A stretch of 64,000 nucleotides of DNA from Nepenthes gracilis (taxonomy: Eukaryota; Streptophyta; Magnoliopsida; Caryophyllales; Nepenthaceae), in NCBI GenBank assembly GCA_033239525.1, contig BSYO01000035.1, positions 1,460,965-1,524,964 of the forward strand, in the 5' to 3' direction. This document shows, piece by piece, positions 34,886-47,839 of the stretch (position 1 is the stretch's first letter; every line of letters begins with the position of its first letter). The notes beneath the pieces were generated by a model. It saw only the letters and a list, made by a program, of their open reading frames with translations. It searched no databases and was not told the DNA's origin. The translations under genes were made by a program, and so were the position numbers.

Positions 34886-37224
34886 TATAACGAAAAAAAA
34901 AAAAAAAAAAAGAGATAAGGATGGATTCAGGGAGAGAGAGTGATTAGGGTTTCGGGCGGTAGAGGAGAAAGAAGAGAGGGAGGCCGGCGAGCGCCATCGC
35001 GGCCGCCACTGCAGGAGCTCCCAACGCCGGAAGAGGAAGCCAGTGAAGCCCTCTTCGTGATGTTACCCTCAATTTCGTGCTTCGGTGTGTAGAGAGAGAA
35101 ATCGCAAGTCGAAGCCGTGCGGCTGTTGCCCGTCCGATGCCGTTACCGGAAGAAATCGATGAAATCAAGGTATATAAATCCTTCCATTCTCTTTGTGGAT
35201 GTCGATTATTGGGTTGTATGTGTGTATTTTATAAAAATCAACTGAAATTTTTGGTGATTTTGGTGGAGGCTCGCGATCGTGTAGAGAGAGAGAGAAAACC
35301 ATTGCCGACTCGATGCCGCCGTCTGCCTCCATCTGCCGTTGAGCTTGCTGCCGCCGTTGTTGTCGGCGTGGTTGCTCTGCCGGAGTCGTCGCCAGTGTGA
35401 AGAGAGAGTGGTAAGACGGGCGCGAAGAGAGAGAAAGGGAGGAGAGAGAATGACCGCACGCAGTAGAGAGAGAAAGGCAGGAGAGAGAATGGCCGCGCGC
35501 AGTAGAGAGAGAAAGTGGTGATTCGGACACTTTGGGACATCATTTGTTGAGATATACAAAGTATGAGATTTAGGCAAGTATCTGTAAACCCCCTCTTTGG
35601 TCTAATTTCACATCTGATGTATTTTAGATACTGTTTGAAATTTTTACTAACATGTATGAATTTTTGATACACCATTTATTTATTCTGGACATACATGTAT
35701 AGTTCATTGGATGTGTCGAGGGTTGTTGGATTGAGTTTTATGATTTTAGAGAGTTTAGTATTTTTTTGAAAATTTGAATAATTTATTTGACATTGTATAT
35801 TTTAATATTAATATATTTGTACAAAAAATGAGTATGAAACTTTGCATAGGCCATGCAGTCACATGCACGTGCCGGGTTGTAGTCATTACATTTGGATTTG
35901 AATTATTGGATTCTGACCAATTCCCGACGGGGAGATTATTTTGTTGGTAGGAAATGTTTGGAGTAGTGATCCTTCCCATTTGGATAATTTGACTTGACTT
36001 TAGAATATATTTGAACGTTCTAATATATCTAACAAATTTGAGAAATGTACCTAAAGCTGCGGGTGGCAAAATATAATGAGCAACCTTATCTATGGATACA
36101 CAGTACATAAATTTTGACATAAGGTTACTGAAATTATGTGTAACCCTTCATCAATCTAGTCTTTAAATAATTAGAATACATATTTGGTGCATAATTTGTA
36201 TTTTTACATTGATTGATATTGGACTTTGATTTGGATATAGATTTTTAGACTTGGATTTGAGTTTCGCCGATTTTGCCTATAATTGGACTTGGTATGTCCA
36301 CTACAAATGATTTTGAATATATATTTTGATCCGGATCTTAGGAATATCTGTCGAGGTTCTACTTCGGCTTCTGCGCACGCTATTAGATCATCCGACTATC
36401 GGATTCTACCCCAAATCACATGCTGATCGGGCCTTAGATTTGGATTTGGACTCAGACTTGGATTTGGATGCGGATCGACATCGGCTTTGGTATTGGTTCG
36501 GATCATCTCTGTTTTGATTATATATATATATATATATATATACGTTCCGACGAGGACTATTTTTAAAATTTGGACATTTGTTTGGATTTGGATATTTGAT
36601 TTGAGTACGAGACTACCATTATATTTTAAAATTTGGATCTTAGATTTTGGTTGAATTTATCTTACTCACGATTTGGATTTATTCTGAAATTTGATTGGAT
36701 TTTCATCAATTAACCTCTCATCTGATTTATTGGACTTCTTTTGACTAAATATGATACTTGCTGGGCATTAGGCTCATTTTTGTATTTTGTTCGTTCAGAG
36801 TAGAAGGTTCAGATGTATTATAGGAGTAAAGACGTGACCGATCAGATATTTCTCTGATTTGGTGAGTTTTAGTTTTATTATAGTTTGTATTGATATTTGA
36901 TGCGATTGTATTACGTAATTGGTCGGATACAGGCCTATGGTTATATTTCGGAAATAATTTGGCTATTATACTATGTATGATCATAAATTTTGGTTAAATT
37001 ATTACCTCCTTTACGATGATTATAGAGCAGGTCACATTTATATTATTCGAACGGTTGTTCGATGGGGTCCTGTGAGGATTTTAATTTTGTTGAGTTGTAT
37101 ATTTTGGTTTGTCACACCCGAATTTTGGGATTTAGTGTTATTTGTTTAAAATTATTTTGTATTTTAGATTTTAAAAATTATAATTAATTTTTTAAATTGA
37201 CCTATTCGGTCCGAGTTCGTGACA
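34619..37224 (+). mobile_element. Solo LTR, gypsy family Y, with 5-bp TSD
   Basis: Runs from TGTAATATCCCAAATTTT to GAGTTCGTGACA (2,606 bp) and is flanked by AATAT at 34,614-34,618 and 37,225-37,229. No internal region is attached, so it is a solo LTR left by LTR-LTR recombination. Features in order: (AAT)n at 34,812-34,884; a GC-rich/GA-rich block 34,920-35,530, including about three ~39-bp 'gagagagaaag...gcagta' repeats at 35,423-35,515; a TATA-like 'ggtatataaatcc' at about 35,170; and 'ttggatttgga'-rich sequence 36,180-36,660. It is the inverted counterpart of 45,181-47,834. Confidence 0.9.
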
Positions 37225-37582
37225 AATATAATTTGAGTATGTTTTATGTATCTACAGAATTTTGTATGTTTAATATTGATGATACATATTTGACTATGAT
37301 TATGTAATTGTACAGTTTGATATAATTGAATATTAGTTTTAAATTATGTATGATGTGTTTACAAGATGATGTTATTGACTCTTTGGATTTTAGATTTTGT
37401 TATTATCAAGCATATTTCTTCAAATATAATCACGTGTGAAAGTCATATATGTATTATTAAATAATTGACTTACTCTTACCTTATTTTACTTATATTTCAG
37501 ATTAGATAGTTCAGACTAACTTACAAGTGATCGGGTTTGAAGGGAGGCTATTCAAGGATTTAATTTTTCCGAGTGTTAGAGC
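37225..37582 (+). other. Probable right part of an old LTR remnant
   Basis: Lies between the solo LTR and element X. 'catatatgtattattaaata' followed by 'ttgacttactcttacc' loosely resembles 39,175-39,235 in the X LTR. No gene seen. Confidence 0.35.
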
Positions 37583-37587
37583 ATTTT

Positions 37588-39923
37588 TGTAAGGCCCAAA
37601 TTTTCATATTATTATAATTATGGTTAATTAAGATAATATAATAAAAATTAAGGTTAAAGGATATAAAAATTTAAATTAAAAGAGTCAAATTGGACCAGTT
37701 AAATCTAAACCTAATACATGATTGAATCTAGGTTTAAACCTAAGCAGGTCTGATACACACTCTAGCCCAGAAAACGAAGACCTCACGTTGAAGCGCGCCT
37801 GGATAGCGCTCGAGTGCGTATGCCAGAATCGCGGTGCTTGAAGTGAACTTGAGTGATGCTTGAGCGCCACTCAATTACAAATGGAAACTCTGTGCGCATC
37901 TCTGCCATTTTTCGCTACAATTTTTAGAGTCAGAGATAGAGAGAAAGGAAGCTAAGAAACTCGAATTTGGAGGTGATTCAAGTTAGGATTTAAGTAAATC
38001 TTAGATAAGGCAAGTGTACTCTAAACTCTTTTTTCCTTATTGCTATTTCTTATCAATTCTTTCGAGTATTTTTGTTCAAATGCTCATTTGAGTTATAATT
38101 TCAAAGTTGTTATGTTTATAAGAAGCATGTGTGTAAATTTTTTATGATTTTATAACTTTTTCATTTAAAAATTCTACTCATGTATACATACATGCATACA
38201 TGTCTTGGACTTTGTTCCTCAGCTGTATGCATGTCTTTAATTTTGAGATTAATGTTGTTGCATGTGATCAATTTCGTTCCTTATTCTATAGTTTGTTCTG
38301 GGCTTGTAATATAGTTGTATGTTTCAATAATTCGAAGAATTAAACCCTACATGTGAAGTAATAAAGCTAATATTGCAGAAATTATCATGTTTGTTAATTT
38401 TTGCTGTATTTCATAAATTTCTACTGAAATTCATAGATTAAGTTCATGTTGTAGCATATAAAGGCCCTAATTTATCAAGTGTACGTTTTATGAAAACTAA
38501 TATATATATATGTTGGCACTAATAATCTAAAATTTTAAATTATATATTAAAAATATATCTCATGTTGAATTTTCTCCATTAAGTACTGAATTTTGATTTT
38601 CCAAAATTTTAAACTTTCAATTGATATACGGTTAAGGTTCTACTAAGATATAAGTATGAAAATTATGAATTAAGAAAGGAAACTCTATAATTTGTTAAGA
38701 ATTATAATTATGTTCCCTAAGAGTGAAAAAATTAAGAACCAAGAAAGTGTAGAGTTTTTACAAGAATTAAGAAATTGAATCAAGGATTATTTCAACAAGT
38801 AGTATTCTTTAGCATGTTTTAGTATATTGCAAGAGTATATCGACTTTTGACCCTGCATAATTATGAGATTAAGAAGCGGCGTTTGACCTCGTCTATAGAG
38901 TAATATGTAGACGGCTTACTTCTAGATCTTAAATTAAAACATATGGCTTTTAATTATGTAAGAACATACACAACTCGATTTTCGATTGTTCGTCCATTTA
39001 GCTGTTACGATCTACAGGCTCTAATTCCTAAAAAAATAATTTTTAAGTTTGATTCATGACTAAGAATAAGATAAGAAATTTAGAAAGGTATCATTTAAGT
39101 TTTCAACACAAATTTTATACATTTTTACACGATCACGATTCCTATTCCTTCCGTTATGTATTAAAATTTAAAGTATGCATGTCCTTTATATAAATTATAC
39201 CTTATTAAATATTTGGCCAACTCTCTTATTATTTACTAACCATTCAAATGAGATATACAAATATTTTTTCGAATACGTAGGAGTGAAGGTCGAGAAGCTT
39301 TAGTTTATGTTCCTATGAATAGTTCCTATTGATTTATATTTTCGGATAATGTTAATTTATTTAATGGCTGCAATGTAGTTAATTTCAATTCTAGGCCTTG
39401 ATTTATGATGTGATTTGGTTTCTGAAAAATGTTTAGAGGCTTAAGGTGTTGTATTGTATTGTCCGGTGTCGGTTTATATGTCTTGTTAACCTTGTACAAT
39501 TTTTGTATGTGTTTGGATTATGGTATATGGCTATAAAAAAGTTTAATTTCTAGGTCAGCAGATCGTTGATATGATACCAGTTGATAATGTCAAAAATTCT
39601 AGATTCGTACGGCTGACCTTATGAAGAATTTAGTTTTCGCATATTTTTGTCATGTGTTATTTGCTACTTTGGTAGGCATATTTTCTTAACATGATCTGAT
39701 ATTGTCGTGTATTTGGGTCAATGTCGGTGCCACCGTTGTCGTGCAAGGCTTTTGAGTCCTGTCAATATCGACTTATTATGTATTTATTTTTAGTCGGTCA
39801 TGGTGTCAATGTGTTTTCATGTCCAGTTGGACAAGGGAACATATTATTGGTCTATTTGATAATTAAAGAGATAATTGAATATAATTAAGATAAACGATTA
39901 GATTTAGAATGTAGTCTGTCACA
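37588..39923 (+). repeat. Element X 5' LTR
   Basis: TGTAAGGCCCAAATTTTC at the left end, GTCTGTCACA at the right end, 2,336 bp. A 'tagagagaaagg' leader-like stretch lies at about 37,936. It matches 47,840-50,122 throughout, with roughly 10-15% visible differences, so the insertion is old. Confidence 0.9.
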
Positions 39924-39928
39924 GAAAG

Positions 39929-39939
39929 TGGTATCAGAG
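39929..39939 (+). other. Element X primer-binding site
   Basis: TGGTATCAGAG lies 6 bp after the 5' LTR end. It matches the complement of the 3' end of plant initiator-Met tRNA, the usual primer for this kind of gypsy element. Confidence 0.85.
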
Positions 39940-40111
39940 AAGCGTTAAGGGGATGCCTTAAGGTCCAAGTTGAAAGGTCTTGGATTTGAGGTTTAGGTTA
40001 GTTGAGTTTGGATTCATGGTCTGATTTGAATTATTTGGGTTTGGTGTCTAAGTTTGATTTATTTTAGGTAATCTAACCCGAATATTAATATTTGGTAATA
40101 AGATTAAAGAG

Positions 40112-41120
40112 ATGGCAAGCTGAAGAAATGGTGCTGAATCTAGCTATCGATCGGATAGGGAGGAAGAATATTTGAACTTTATGAGGATGGCGAATATCAT
40201 GGAGTCGATAACGTAAGGACAATGTAACCCGGAGCTAGTTCCATTTCCAGCCTCGGCGAACCCAGGGACGACCACTTACGATCGGTTCACAAATGAGCCA
40301 AGTGCCAAAATTTACGGGGACCCGGACCTGGCCAAGGAGGAGATGTGGATCAAGAGGATCAAGAAGGTTTTTGTGGTAATTTGCTATCTGAAAGAAAACA
40401 AAGTGACGTTTGCGACGTATAAACTTGAGGGAGAGGCGGACCATTGGTGGTCCATGAGAAAAAGAGCCATGGGTCTAGAAGATGGCGAGATCATATGGGA
40501 CATATTCATGGATGCCTTTATGGATAAGTACTTTTTAGCAATCTTCGGGAGCAAAAAGATGATGAGATAATGCGATTAAGACAAGAAAATCGGACCATGG
40601 TTGAATATGATGCAAAGTTTCTGAAACTATTTCGTTATGCTCTGCACTTGATCCATAATAAGGCTAGGAATGTAAGAAAATTTCAATAAAAGTTGAAGGA
40701 CGAGATCCGGAGGCAGCTTGTAACCCTTAGTTGATGACTTATAGAGATGTATTGGATCGAGCTCTCTTATTTGGAAAGGAGCTCGAGAGGGAGAAGTACT
40801 TTGAGAAAAAGACAACCAGTCATGGAGGCTAAAATTTATGGCAAAGTTTGAGGTCAGGAGGATCACACAAGAAGGAAAAAGCGGCGGACAAAGGAAAGAA
40901 TTGAGCTTAAAATCAGATGGTACCGGGCTCACAATCATCTTCGACCACGTGCCCGCATTGCGAAAAAATGCATGGAGAAAGGCCCAGTTTCAAAGTGTTG
41001 GAGGTTTGTTTCAACTGTGGCTAGTTGAGTCATATGATTAAGGATTGTCCTTATCCTAAGAGGCCGAGGGTAAAAAAGCCAAACATCTCGGGTAGAGAAT
41101 TTGCTATAATGGTGCAAGAT
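40112..41120 (+). pseudogene. Element X gag pseudogene
   Basis: ATG at 40,112 is followed by TGA three codons later. Coding resumes through 'FTNEPSAKIYGDPD', 'WIKRIKKVF' and 'GEADHWWSMRKRAMG', the Retrotrans_gag core (40,280-40,570). After a frame change it continues through 'RTMVEYDAKFLKLFRYA'. The zinc knuckle near 41,005-41,050 keeps C-F-N-C and a later H-M-I-K-D-C, with a stop codon in the middle. The capsid protein can no longer be made. Confidence 0.8.
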
Positions 41121-44100
41121 GTAGAGGCATCGTCCAACATTGTGGAATGTGCTCTAACTGTTTTTAATTTTTCAGCTTATGTACTTTTAGATTTGGGGTC
41201 TACGCATTTATTTGTATCCCCAAAATTTGTTTGCCATTTATTGTCACACCCGAGGTTTTCGAAGTATGCATTAATAGTGTTAATACCTACGGTATTGTCC
41301 ATGATTACTGATATTGTGTACTCGATGTGTATTGTTGGGGCTAATGGGTTGCAATTGAGTGTAGACTTGGTTTTGTTAGATATGTATAATTTGATGTAAT
41401 TTTAGGTATGGATTGGTTATCAAATAACCATGCTAGTGTTAATTGTTTCCAAAAAAGAGTCCATTTTACTATTATGGGGTGTGAACCGTACTATTTTCAA
41501 GGTGTAATACAAAAAGAATTTTCCTATTTGATCTCGGCTTTTGCATGCTTGACGCTTGATGAAAAGTTGATGTAAAGGCTACTTGGCTTATACTAGCACA
41601 ATCGGGAGTCATAACGTGCCGACAATAGACATACCAGTGGTCTACAAATTTGAAGATGTTTTTCTGAAGATTTGCTCGAATTGCTGCTGCATCGCAAAAT
41701 TGAGTTTGAGATCGAGATTGTATCCGGGGTGGCATCGATCTCAAAGGCGCCGTATAGAATGGCACCGGCATAATTAAAAGAGTTGAAGCAGCAATTACAA
41801 TAGATCTTGGAGAAGGGATTTATTTGGCCTAGTATATCGCCATGAGTGCCCCGGTTGTAACGTCCCCGGCGCACCCGCATGTAGATATTGTCCGCTTTGA
41901 CCTGGGATAACTTTGCGGCGTCTCCAGCCTATAGGCCGAGGCCTGGGAGAACTTTACGGCGTCCCTAGCTTATAGGTCTCACGGTTTTGTTCTTTGCAGC
42001 GGAGTCCACCGCCCCCAAAACGCGTCTACAAGGGGGGAGGTGTCTATGCCCTTATAAGGACGCTTCGTTCCCCTCCCCCAATCCAATGTCGGACACTACA
42101 GTCCACCCCCTTGGAGGCCCAGCGTCCTCGCTGGCACACTGAACCGGGTCCCGGTTCTAAAACCATTTGTAATGTCCCCGGCGCACCCGCATGTAGATAT
42201 TGTCCACTTTGACCTGGGAGAACTTTGCGGCGTCTCCAGCCTACAGGCCGAGGCCTGGGAGAACTTCACGGCATCCCCAGCCTACAAGCCTCACGGTTTT
42301 GTTTCTAGTAGCGGAGTCCACCGCCTCCAAAACGCGTCTATAAGGGGGAGGTGTCCACGCCCTTATAAGGACGCTTCGTTCCCCTTCTCCAATCCAATGT
42401 GGGACACTACACCGGCGTTGTTCATAAAGAAGAAGGATGAATCATTGCGGTTGTGTATTAATTACTGAGAACCGAATAAGATTACTATCAAAAACAAGAA
42501 TCCATTGTCGAGAATTAATAATTTATTTGATCAATTGTAAGGCGCCCATGTGTTTTTTTTAAAAATTGATTTTCATTTGGGATACCTTCAAATAAGGATT
42601 AAGAAGAAAGACATGGCGAAGACTATATTCTGAATAAGGTACGAAGATTATGAGTTCTTGGTTATGCCGTTTGGACTAACTAATACCCCTGTAACTTTTA
42701 TGGACTTGATGAATTTGGTAGTCCAACCCTACTTGGATAAATTCATGGTGGTATTCATCGATGACATTTTTATTTACTTAGAAAGTTATGATGAGCACAC
42801 AGACGTATTTGAGAATTGTGTTTCAGACGTTCCGAGAGAGGAGATTATATGCCAAGCTGAAAAAGTGTGAATTTTGGCTTGAGAAAGTAATATTCTTAGG
42901 ACATATTATTTTGAATGAAGGTATTTTGGCTGACTCAAAAAAGATTGATGTTGTTCTTAATTGGAATTGACCGACAACAGTAACGGAGGTTCGAAACTTT
43001 CTTGGAATGACAACTTATTACTTGAGATTTGTCAAAAATTTTTCTAAAATTGCCATGTTGTTGACCCAATTGATCTGAAGGAAACTAAATTTGTTTGAGC
43101 AAAAGAACATGAGCACAGCTTCTAAGAGTTAAAGGCTTGGTTAACAAACACCCCGATCTTGACAATTCTAGAAGGATTTTGTGGGTTTGTAGTTCATTGT
43201 GATGTGTCCAAGATCAAATTAGGTTGTTTTCTAACATAACATGGGAAGGTGATAACTTATGGGTCAAGGCAACCGAAGACTTATAAAAGGAACTATCCAA
43301 CTTATGACTTAGAATTGACGGCAGTGATATTTTGTCTTGAAGATTTGGAGGCACTATTTGTATGGTGAGAGATTTTTGGTGTACTCTAATCATAATAGTC
43401 TCAAATACTTGTTTTCTCCGAAAAAACCGAATATGTGGTAAAGAAGATGGATAGACTTTCTAAAAGACTATGATTACGAGATACAGTATTAATCCGAAAA
43501 AGCCAATGTCATGGCGGATGCCTTAAATCAACGAACCCGCTTGGTGGCCAGCTTGAAAATTAAGGAGATGGAGATACTTGAGTGTGTGAAGTAATGTGAT
43601 ATTAAGAGATATTTCTAAGGCAATCGGATGATTTTGTCGTATTTTTAAATTCAACTTGAGTTATTAGAGAAAATCATAGGAAATCAAATGAATGATCCAT
43701 TTTTGGTGGATATCGTCGGAGATTTGAGTTGAGAGTTTAGAGCTGATTTTGTTGTTCGTGTCAATGGAGTATTGAAGTTTCGAGATCGGATATGTGTGTC
43801 AGACATTAGAGAAATGAAGGAGAAAATCATGAAGGAAGCCCATTGATCCAAATAAGCAATCCACCCATGAATCATTAAAGTGAACTAAGATTTGAGAAAA
43901 ATATTTTGGTGGATGAATATGAGAAGAAAAATTACAACTTATGTGGGGAGATTCCTAACTTATCAACAGTTGAGGGTCGAGCATAAGAAGCCACCCGGCT
44001 TATTATAACCAATCCTATTATTAGCTGGAAGTAGGAAGACATATCAATGGACTTTGGCCTATTCTTAGCTGAAAGTAGGAAGACATATGAATAGACTTTG

Positions 44101-45150
44101 TAATGGGATTACCGAGAATACCAAGTAATCATGATGCGATTTAGGTTGTTGTTGACCGGCTCACGAAATCGACACATTTCCTAACTGTTCGAATGACCTT
44201 TTCAAGAGATTGGTTGGCCAAGATATATATTAATGAGATAGTTAGGTTGCATGGTGTGCCAACATCTATTGTGTTTGGTCTAGATCAGATATCTGTCTTC
44301 AAGTTTTAGGAAAGTTTGCATCATGAATTGGGGATAAGTTTAAAATTTAGCATCACTTATCATCTGCAAACGGATGGACAATCGGAGCAAACTATCCAGA
44401 TTTTAAAAGACATACTAAGAGCTTCGATGTTAGTGTTTAAAGGTAATTGGGATGATTACTTAGCATTAGCGAAATTTACTACAATAATAGCTATCAAGTA
44501 TTGAAATGACCCCGTTTGAAACTTTGTATGAGAGAAAATGTCGTTCTCCGATCTATTAGAAAGACATGGGTAATAAACGACTTTTGGGACCGAAAGTTAT
44601 TAAGGAGATATCAGATAAGGTTTGGTTGATCCATGAAAAATTGAAGGTGGTTCAAAGTAGACAAAAGAATTACGCTGACCGAAGGAGATCATAGCTAAGT
44701 TTCGTGATCGAAAAATATGTCTTTTTGAAGATTTCACCATCAAAGGGAATCCCGAGGTTTGGGATCAAAGGAAAACCGAAGCTCAGGCTCATTAGACCAT
44801 TTGAAATCTGGGAGAAAATCGATGAAGTGGCCTATTGATTAGTTTTTCCACCTAGTTTGGAGGATGTGCACAACGTTTTCCACGTGTCGATACTACGGAA
44901 GTATGTTTATAATTCGATGCATATTATTGAGTACGAACCATTGAGGATTAAGAAAGATCTGATGTACGTCGAGGAACCAATTCAAATTTTATGTCACCTA
45001 GATCAAGTACTTTGGACAAAAACTATATTGTTGGTCAATGCCTTATGGAGGAATCACTCATATGAAGAAGCCACATGGGAGTGGAAGACGAAATTCGAGA
45101 TAAATACATGCACTTATTTCACCAATGAGGTACATAATTCCTATTAAATT
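41121..45150 (+). pseudogene. Element X pol pseudogene (PR-RT-RNaseH-IN)
   Basis: Protease: 'LLDLGSTHLFVSPKF' near 41,190, with Leu in place of the usual Ser/Thr of the D-S/T-G site. Reverse transcriptase: 42,412-42,970 after the TRIM, with 'KKKDESLRLCINY', 'MPFGLTNTP' and the catalytic 'FIDD'. RNase H: about 43,150-43,560 ('HCDVSKIKLGCF', 'YDLELTAVIF', 'ADALNQRTRL'). Integrase: 43,850-44,500 with 'VVVDRLTKSTHF' and 'TDGQSEQTIQ'; the usual second Asp position reads Gly (FGLDQ). The C-terminal part 'FHVSILRKYV' and 'WRNHSYEEATWEW' ends near 45,147. Many stops and shifts, plus a small duplication at about 44,020-44,100, make it non-functional. Confidence 0.85.
41856..42411 (+). mobile_element. 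TRIM element inserted in element X reverse transcriptase
   Basis: Two LTRs, 41,856-42,100 and 42,168-42,411, flank only 67 bp. Both start TGTAAYGTCCCCGG, end GGACACTACA and carry 'agatattgtcc', 'aaaacgcgtct' and 'gcccttataaggacgcttcg'. Each LTR also has a ~41-bp internal duplication ('cctgggagaacttt...'). The target repeat is CCGGT/CCGGC (41,851-41,855 and 42,412-42,416). Taking the element out restores a continuous reverse-transcriptase reading across the site. The LTR words recall a TRIM family widespread in flowering plants (from memory). Confidence 0.9.
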
Positions 45151-45169
45151 TCGAGGACAAAATTTTTAT

Positions 45170-45180
45170 GAGGGGAAGAT
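45170..45180 (+). other. Element X polypurine tract
   Basis: GAGGGGAAGAT directly precedes the expected 3' LTR start, after the conserved 'aaatttcgaggacaaaattt' end of pol. The 3' LTR is displaced by the solo LTR inserted here. Confidence 0.8.
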
Positions 45181-45878
45181 TGTCACGAATTCAACCAAAC
45201 AGGTCAATTTAAAATAATTAATTATATTTTATAAAATTTAAAATTTTAAATAAATTTAACTAATAATTCTAAGTCCCAAAAATCTAGATGTGACAATCCA
45301 AATAAACAGAACCCGACAAACTAAAATCTACACAGGACCTCATCGGACGACCGTCCGGACAAAAAATAAACGTGATCTATTATACAAATATTATAAGGGA
45401 GGTAACAATCCAATCAAAAATCATAACCAGACATAATATAATATCTGAATTATTCCCAAAATACATTATGGGTATATATCCGACCAATTCCATAATCTAA
45501 TTGTATGAAATGTCAAATTTAAATCATAACAAACTAAACTCACCAAATCGGACGAACAGCTGAAGGCCACATCCTAACTCCTGTAATGTGTCCGAGCTTT
45601 CTACTCTAAAGGAATAAAACAGAAAATATGAGCCAAACGCCCAACAAGTATTATATTTTAGACAAAATGAGTCTAATAAATTAGATGGAAGGTCAAACGG
45701 GTGAAAATTCAATCAAATTATGGAATAAATTCAATTTGCCAATAAGACAAATCCAAAAGAAATCCAAGATCCAAATTTCAAAATCCAATGGTAGTCTTGT
45801 ACTTAAATTAAATATCCAAATTCAAATAAATGTTCAAATTTTAAAAATAGTTATCGTCTGGACGTATATATATAAATC

Positions 45879-45913
<35 letters not shown>

Positions 45914-47834
45914 CCAAAAAAGAGGTGATCTGAACAAATTCCAAAAGCCGATATCCAATCCGAGCCCAATCCAAGTCCGAGTCCATGTCCAAGTCTAAGT
46001 CTAAATTCAAATCCAAGGCCTGATCAACTTGTGATTTGGGGTAGAATTCGATAGACGAATTATCAATGCGTGCGTAGAAAGCGAAGCAGTATTGCGACAG
46101 ATATTTCAAAGATCCGAATTAAAATATATAATTAAAATTGTTGTACGAGACATATCAATACCTAATGGAAGGCAAAATCAGCGAATTTCAAATATAAGTC
46201 CAAAATCCAAATCTAAATCGAACTCCAACATAAATCAATGTAGAGATTCAAATTATGCACCAAATTCAGATTTTAATTATTTAAAAACTAGTTTGATAAA
46301 TGGTTACACATAATCCTGATAATTTTAGGCCAAAATCTATATATTCTGTACCAATAGATAAGGTTGCTCACTATATTTTTTCACCCGCGACTTTGGGTAC
46401 ATTCTTCAAGTTTGTCAAATATATTACGACATCCGAATATATTCTAAGGTCAAGTCAAATTATCAAAATGGGAAGGATCACTACTCCAAGCTTTTCTTGC
46501 TAGCGGAAAGGGATTTTCAACTACAAATATTTTTTCGCCGGGAGATGGCCAGAGGATCTAATTTTTAAATCCAAATGCAGTAATCACAACTCAACACGTG
46601 CATGTGAAAATATACGGCCAATACAAGTTTCGTATATATTTTTGTTATATATACTAATATAAATATACACCGAGTCTAATAAATTTTTTGGGCTTTTAGA
46701 AAAATATACAACCCTCTAAAAATTATAAAATTCATACCAGAACCCTCAAAATCAGTCATTGAATTACACATGCATGTCCAGAATAAATAAACAAGTGTAC
46801 AAAATACAAACATATTAGCAAAAATTTCAAACGATGTCTAAAATAAATAAAAAATTAAATCAGACCAAAAAAAAAATTTACAGATACTTACATCGACCGT
46901 ATATTCTACATATTCTAAAAAATGGATTCTCCGAGGTACAAATCGCGTGCCTCGTCTCTCATTGTTGCGTGCTGCCCGTGCGAACCCAGGCTCACCCTCT
47001 CGCTGTGCAGCTTCTGTACACGCCGTCGGACACCCATGGCGACCGTTGATTGTCGGTGTGCCACCATCGGCTGCCGTTGACCACCTCCGGACACCGCCGC
47101 TCCTTTCTCTGCCTTGCGCCGAGCTCCATCTCTCAACCGTGTGCTTCTCTCTCTACACGGTGCTGCCGCCCAGCCACCGACCAGATTTAGCCACCGAAAA
47201 CCACCATCACGACACCGACTACGCCGTACACTGCCGTCCCCGATCACCGATTTCCCTCCTCCATCCTTCGCAGCGCCAAAAATGGCTTTACGATTTTGCC
47301 CCCTCTCTTAGCCATTCTCTGTTTTTTTTGGTAAGTTACTCTCAGCCATTCTCTCTCTCTCTCTCCCCTGCGCAAAACCTCGATGCACACCTCGTCACCG
47401 ACCACCACCGCACGGCCTCCGTGCGCTGCCGCCATCGACGACCCACCTTCTCTTCTCTCCTCCACCGTGCGCCGTGAGCAATGGCGCTGAAACCCTCCTC
47501 CCCTCTTTTCTTCTCTCTCCTCTCCTCCCTCTCTCCCCGATCCTTATCTTCTGATTTTCTTTTTTTTTCTTTTATATAATATAATATAATATAATATTAT
47601 TTTAATTTTTATATTATTATTATTATATATATATTTATTTATTCTATTTTACCTTTCTTATTATCCCAAAATTTAAATTAATAAGCAACAACTTGGGTGC
47701 ACTTCGGGGCGCCAACCCACCCGATTGAAATATCTTTCTAAATTTTACAATATTAAGTTAATTTCATCACGTCCAATTTACCCAAAATCATAATTAATAT
47801 TAAATTGATTTGAGTAAAAATTTAAAATATTACA
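45181..47834 (-). mobile_element. Solo LTR, family Y, reverse orientation, nested in element X
   Basis: On the minus strand it runs from TGTAATATTTTAAATTTT (47,834) to GAATTCGTGACA (45,181), 2,654 bp. It is the same family as 34,619-37,224, matched along its length. For example, 46,340-46,500 matches the reverse of 35,930-36,100. Flanks AAGAT (45,176-45,180) and AAAAT (47,835-47,839) are a probable 5-bp target duplication with one change. The GC-rich block is at 46,930-47,540 and (TA)n at 45,884-45,912. The Ser/Pro/Arg-rich frames there are not genes. Confidence 0.88.
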
Positions 47835-47839
47835 AAAAT

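Noticed and set aside
46834..47477. Pro/Ser/His-rich frames that could be read as cell-wall-type proteins
   Set aside because: Same GC-rich LTR block as at 284-785 and 34,930-35,530; no conserved frame between the copies.
45181..47834. Reading this segment as the true 3' LTR of element X in + orientation
   Set aside because: The LTR before the primer site (37,588-39,923) instead matches 47,840-50,122, and ATTTT flanks exactly that pair. The segment also matches the reverse of the solo LTR at 34,619-37,224.
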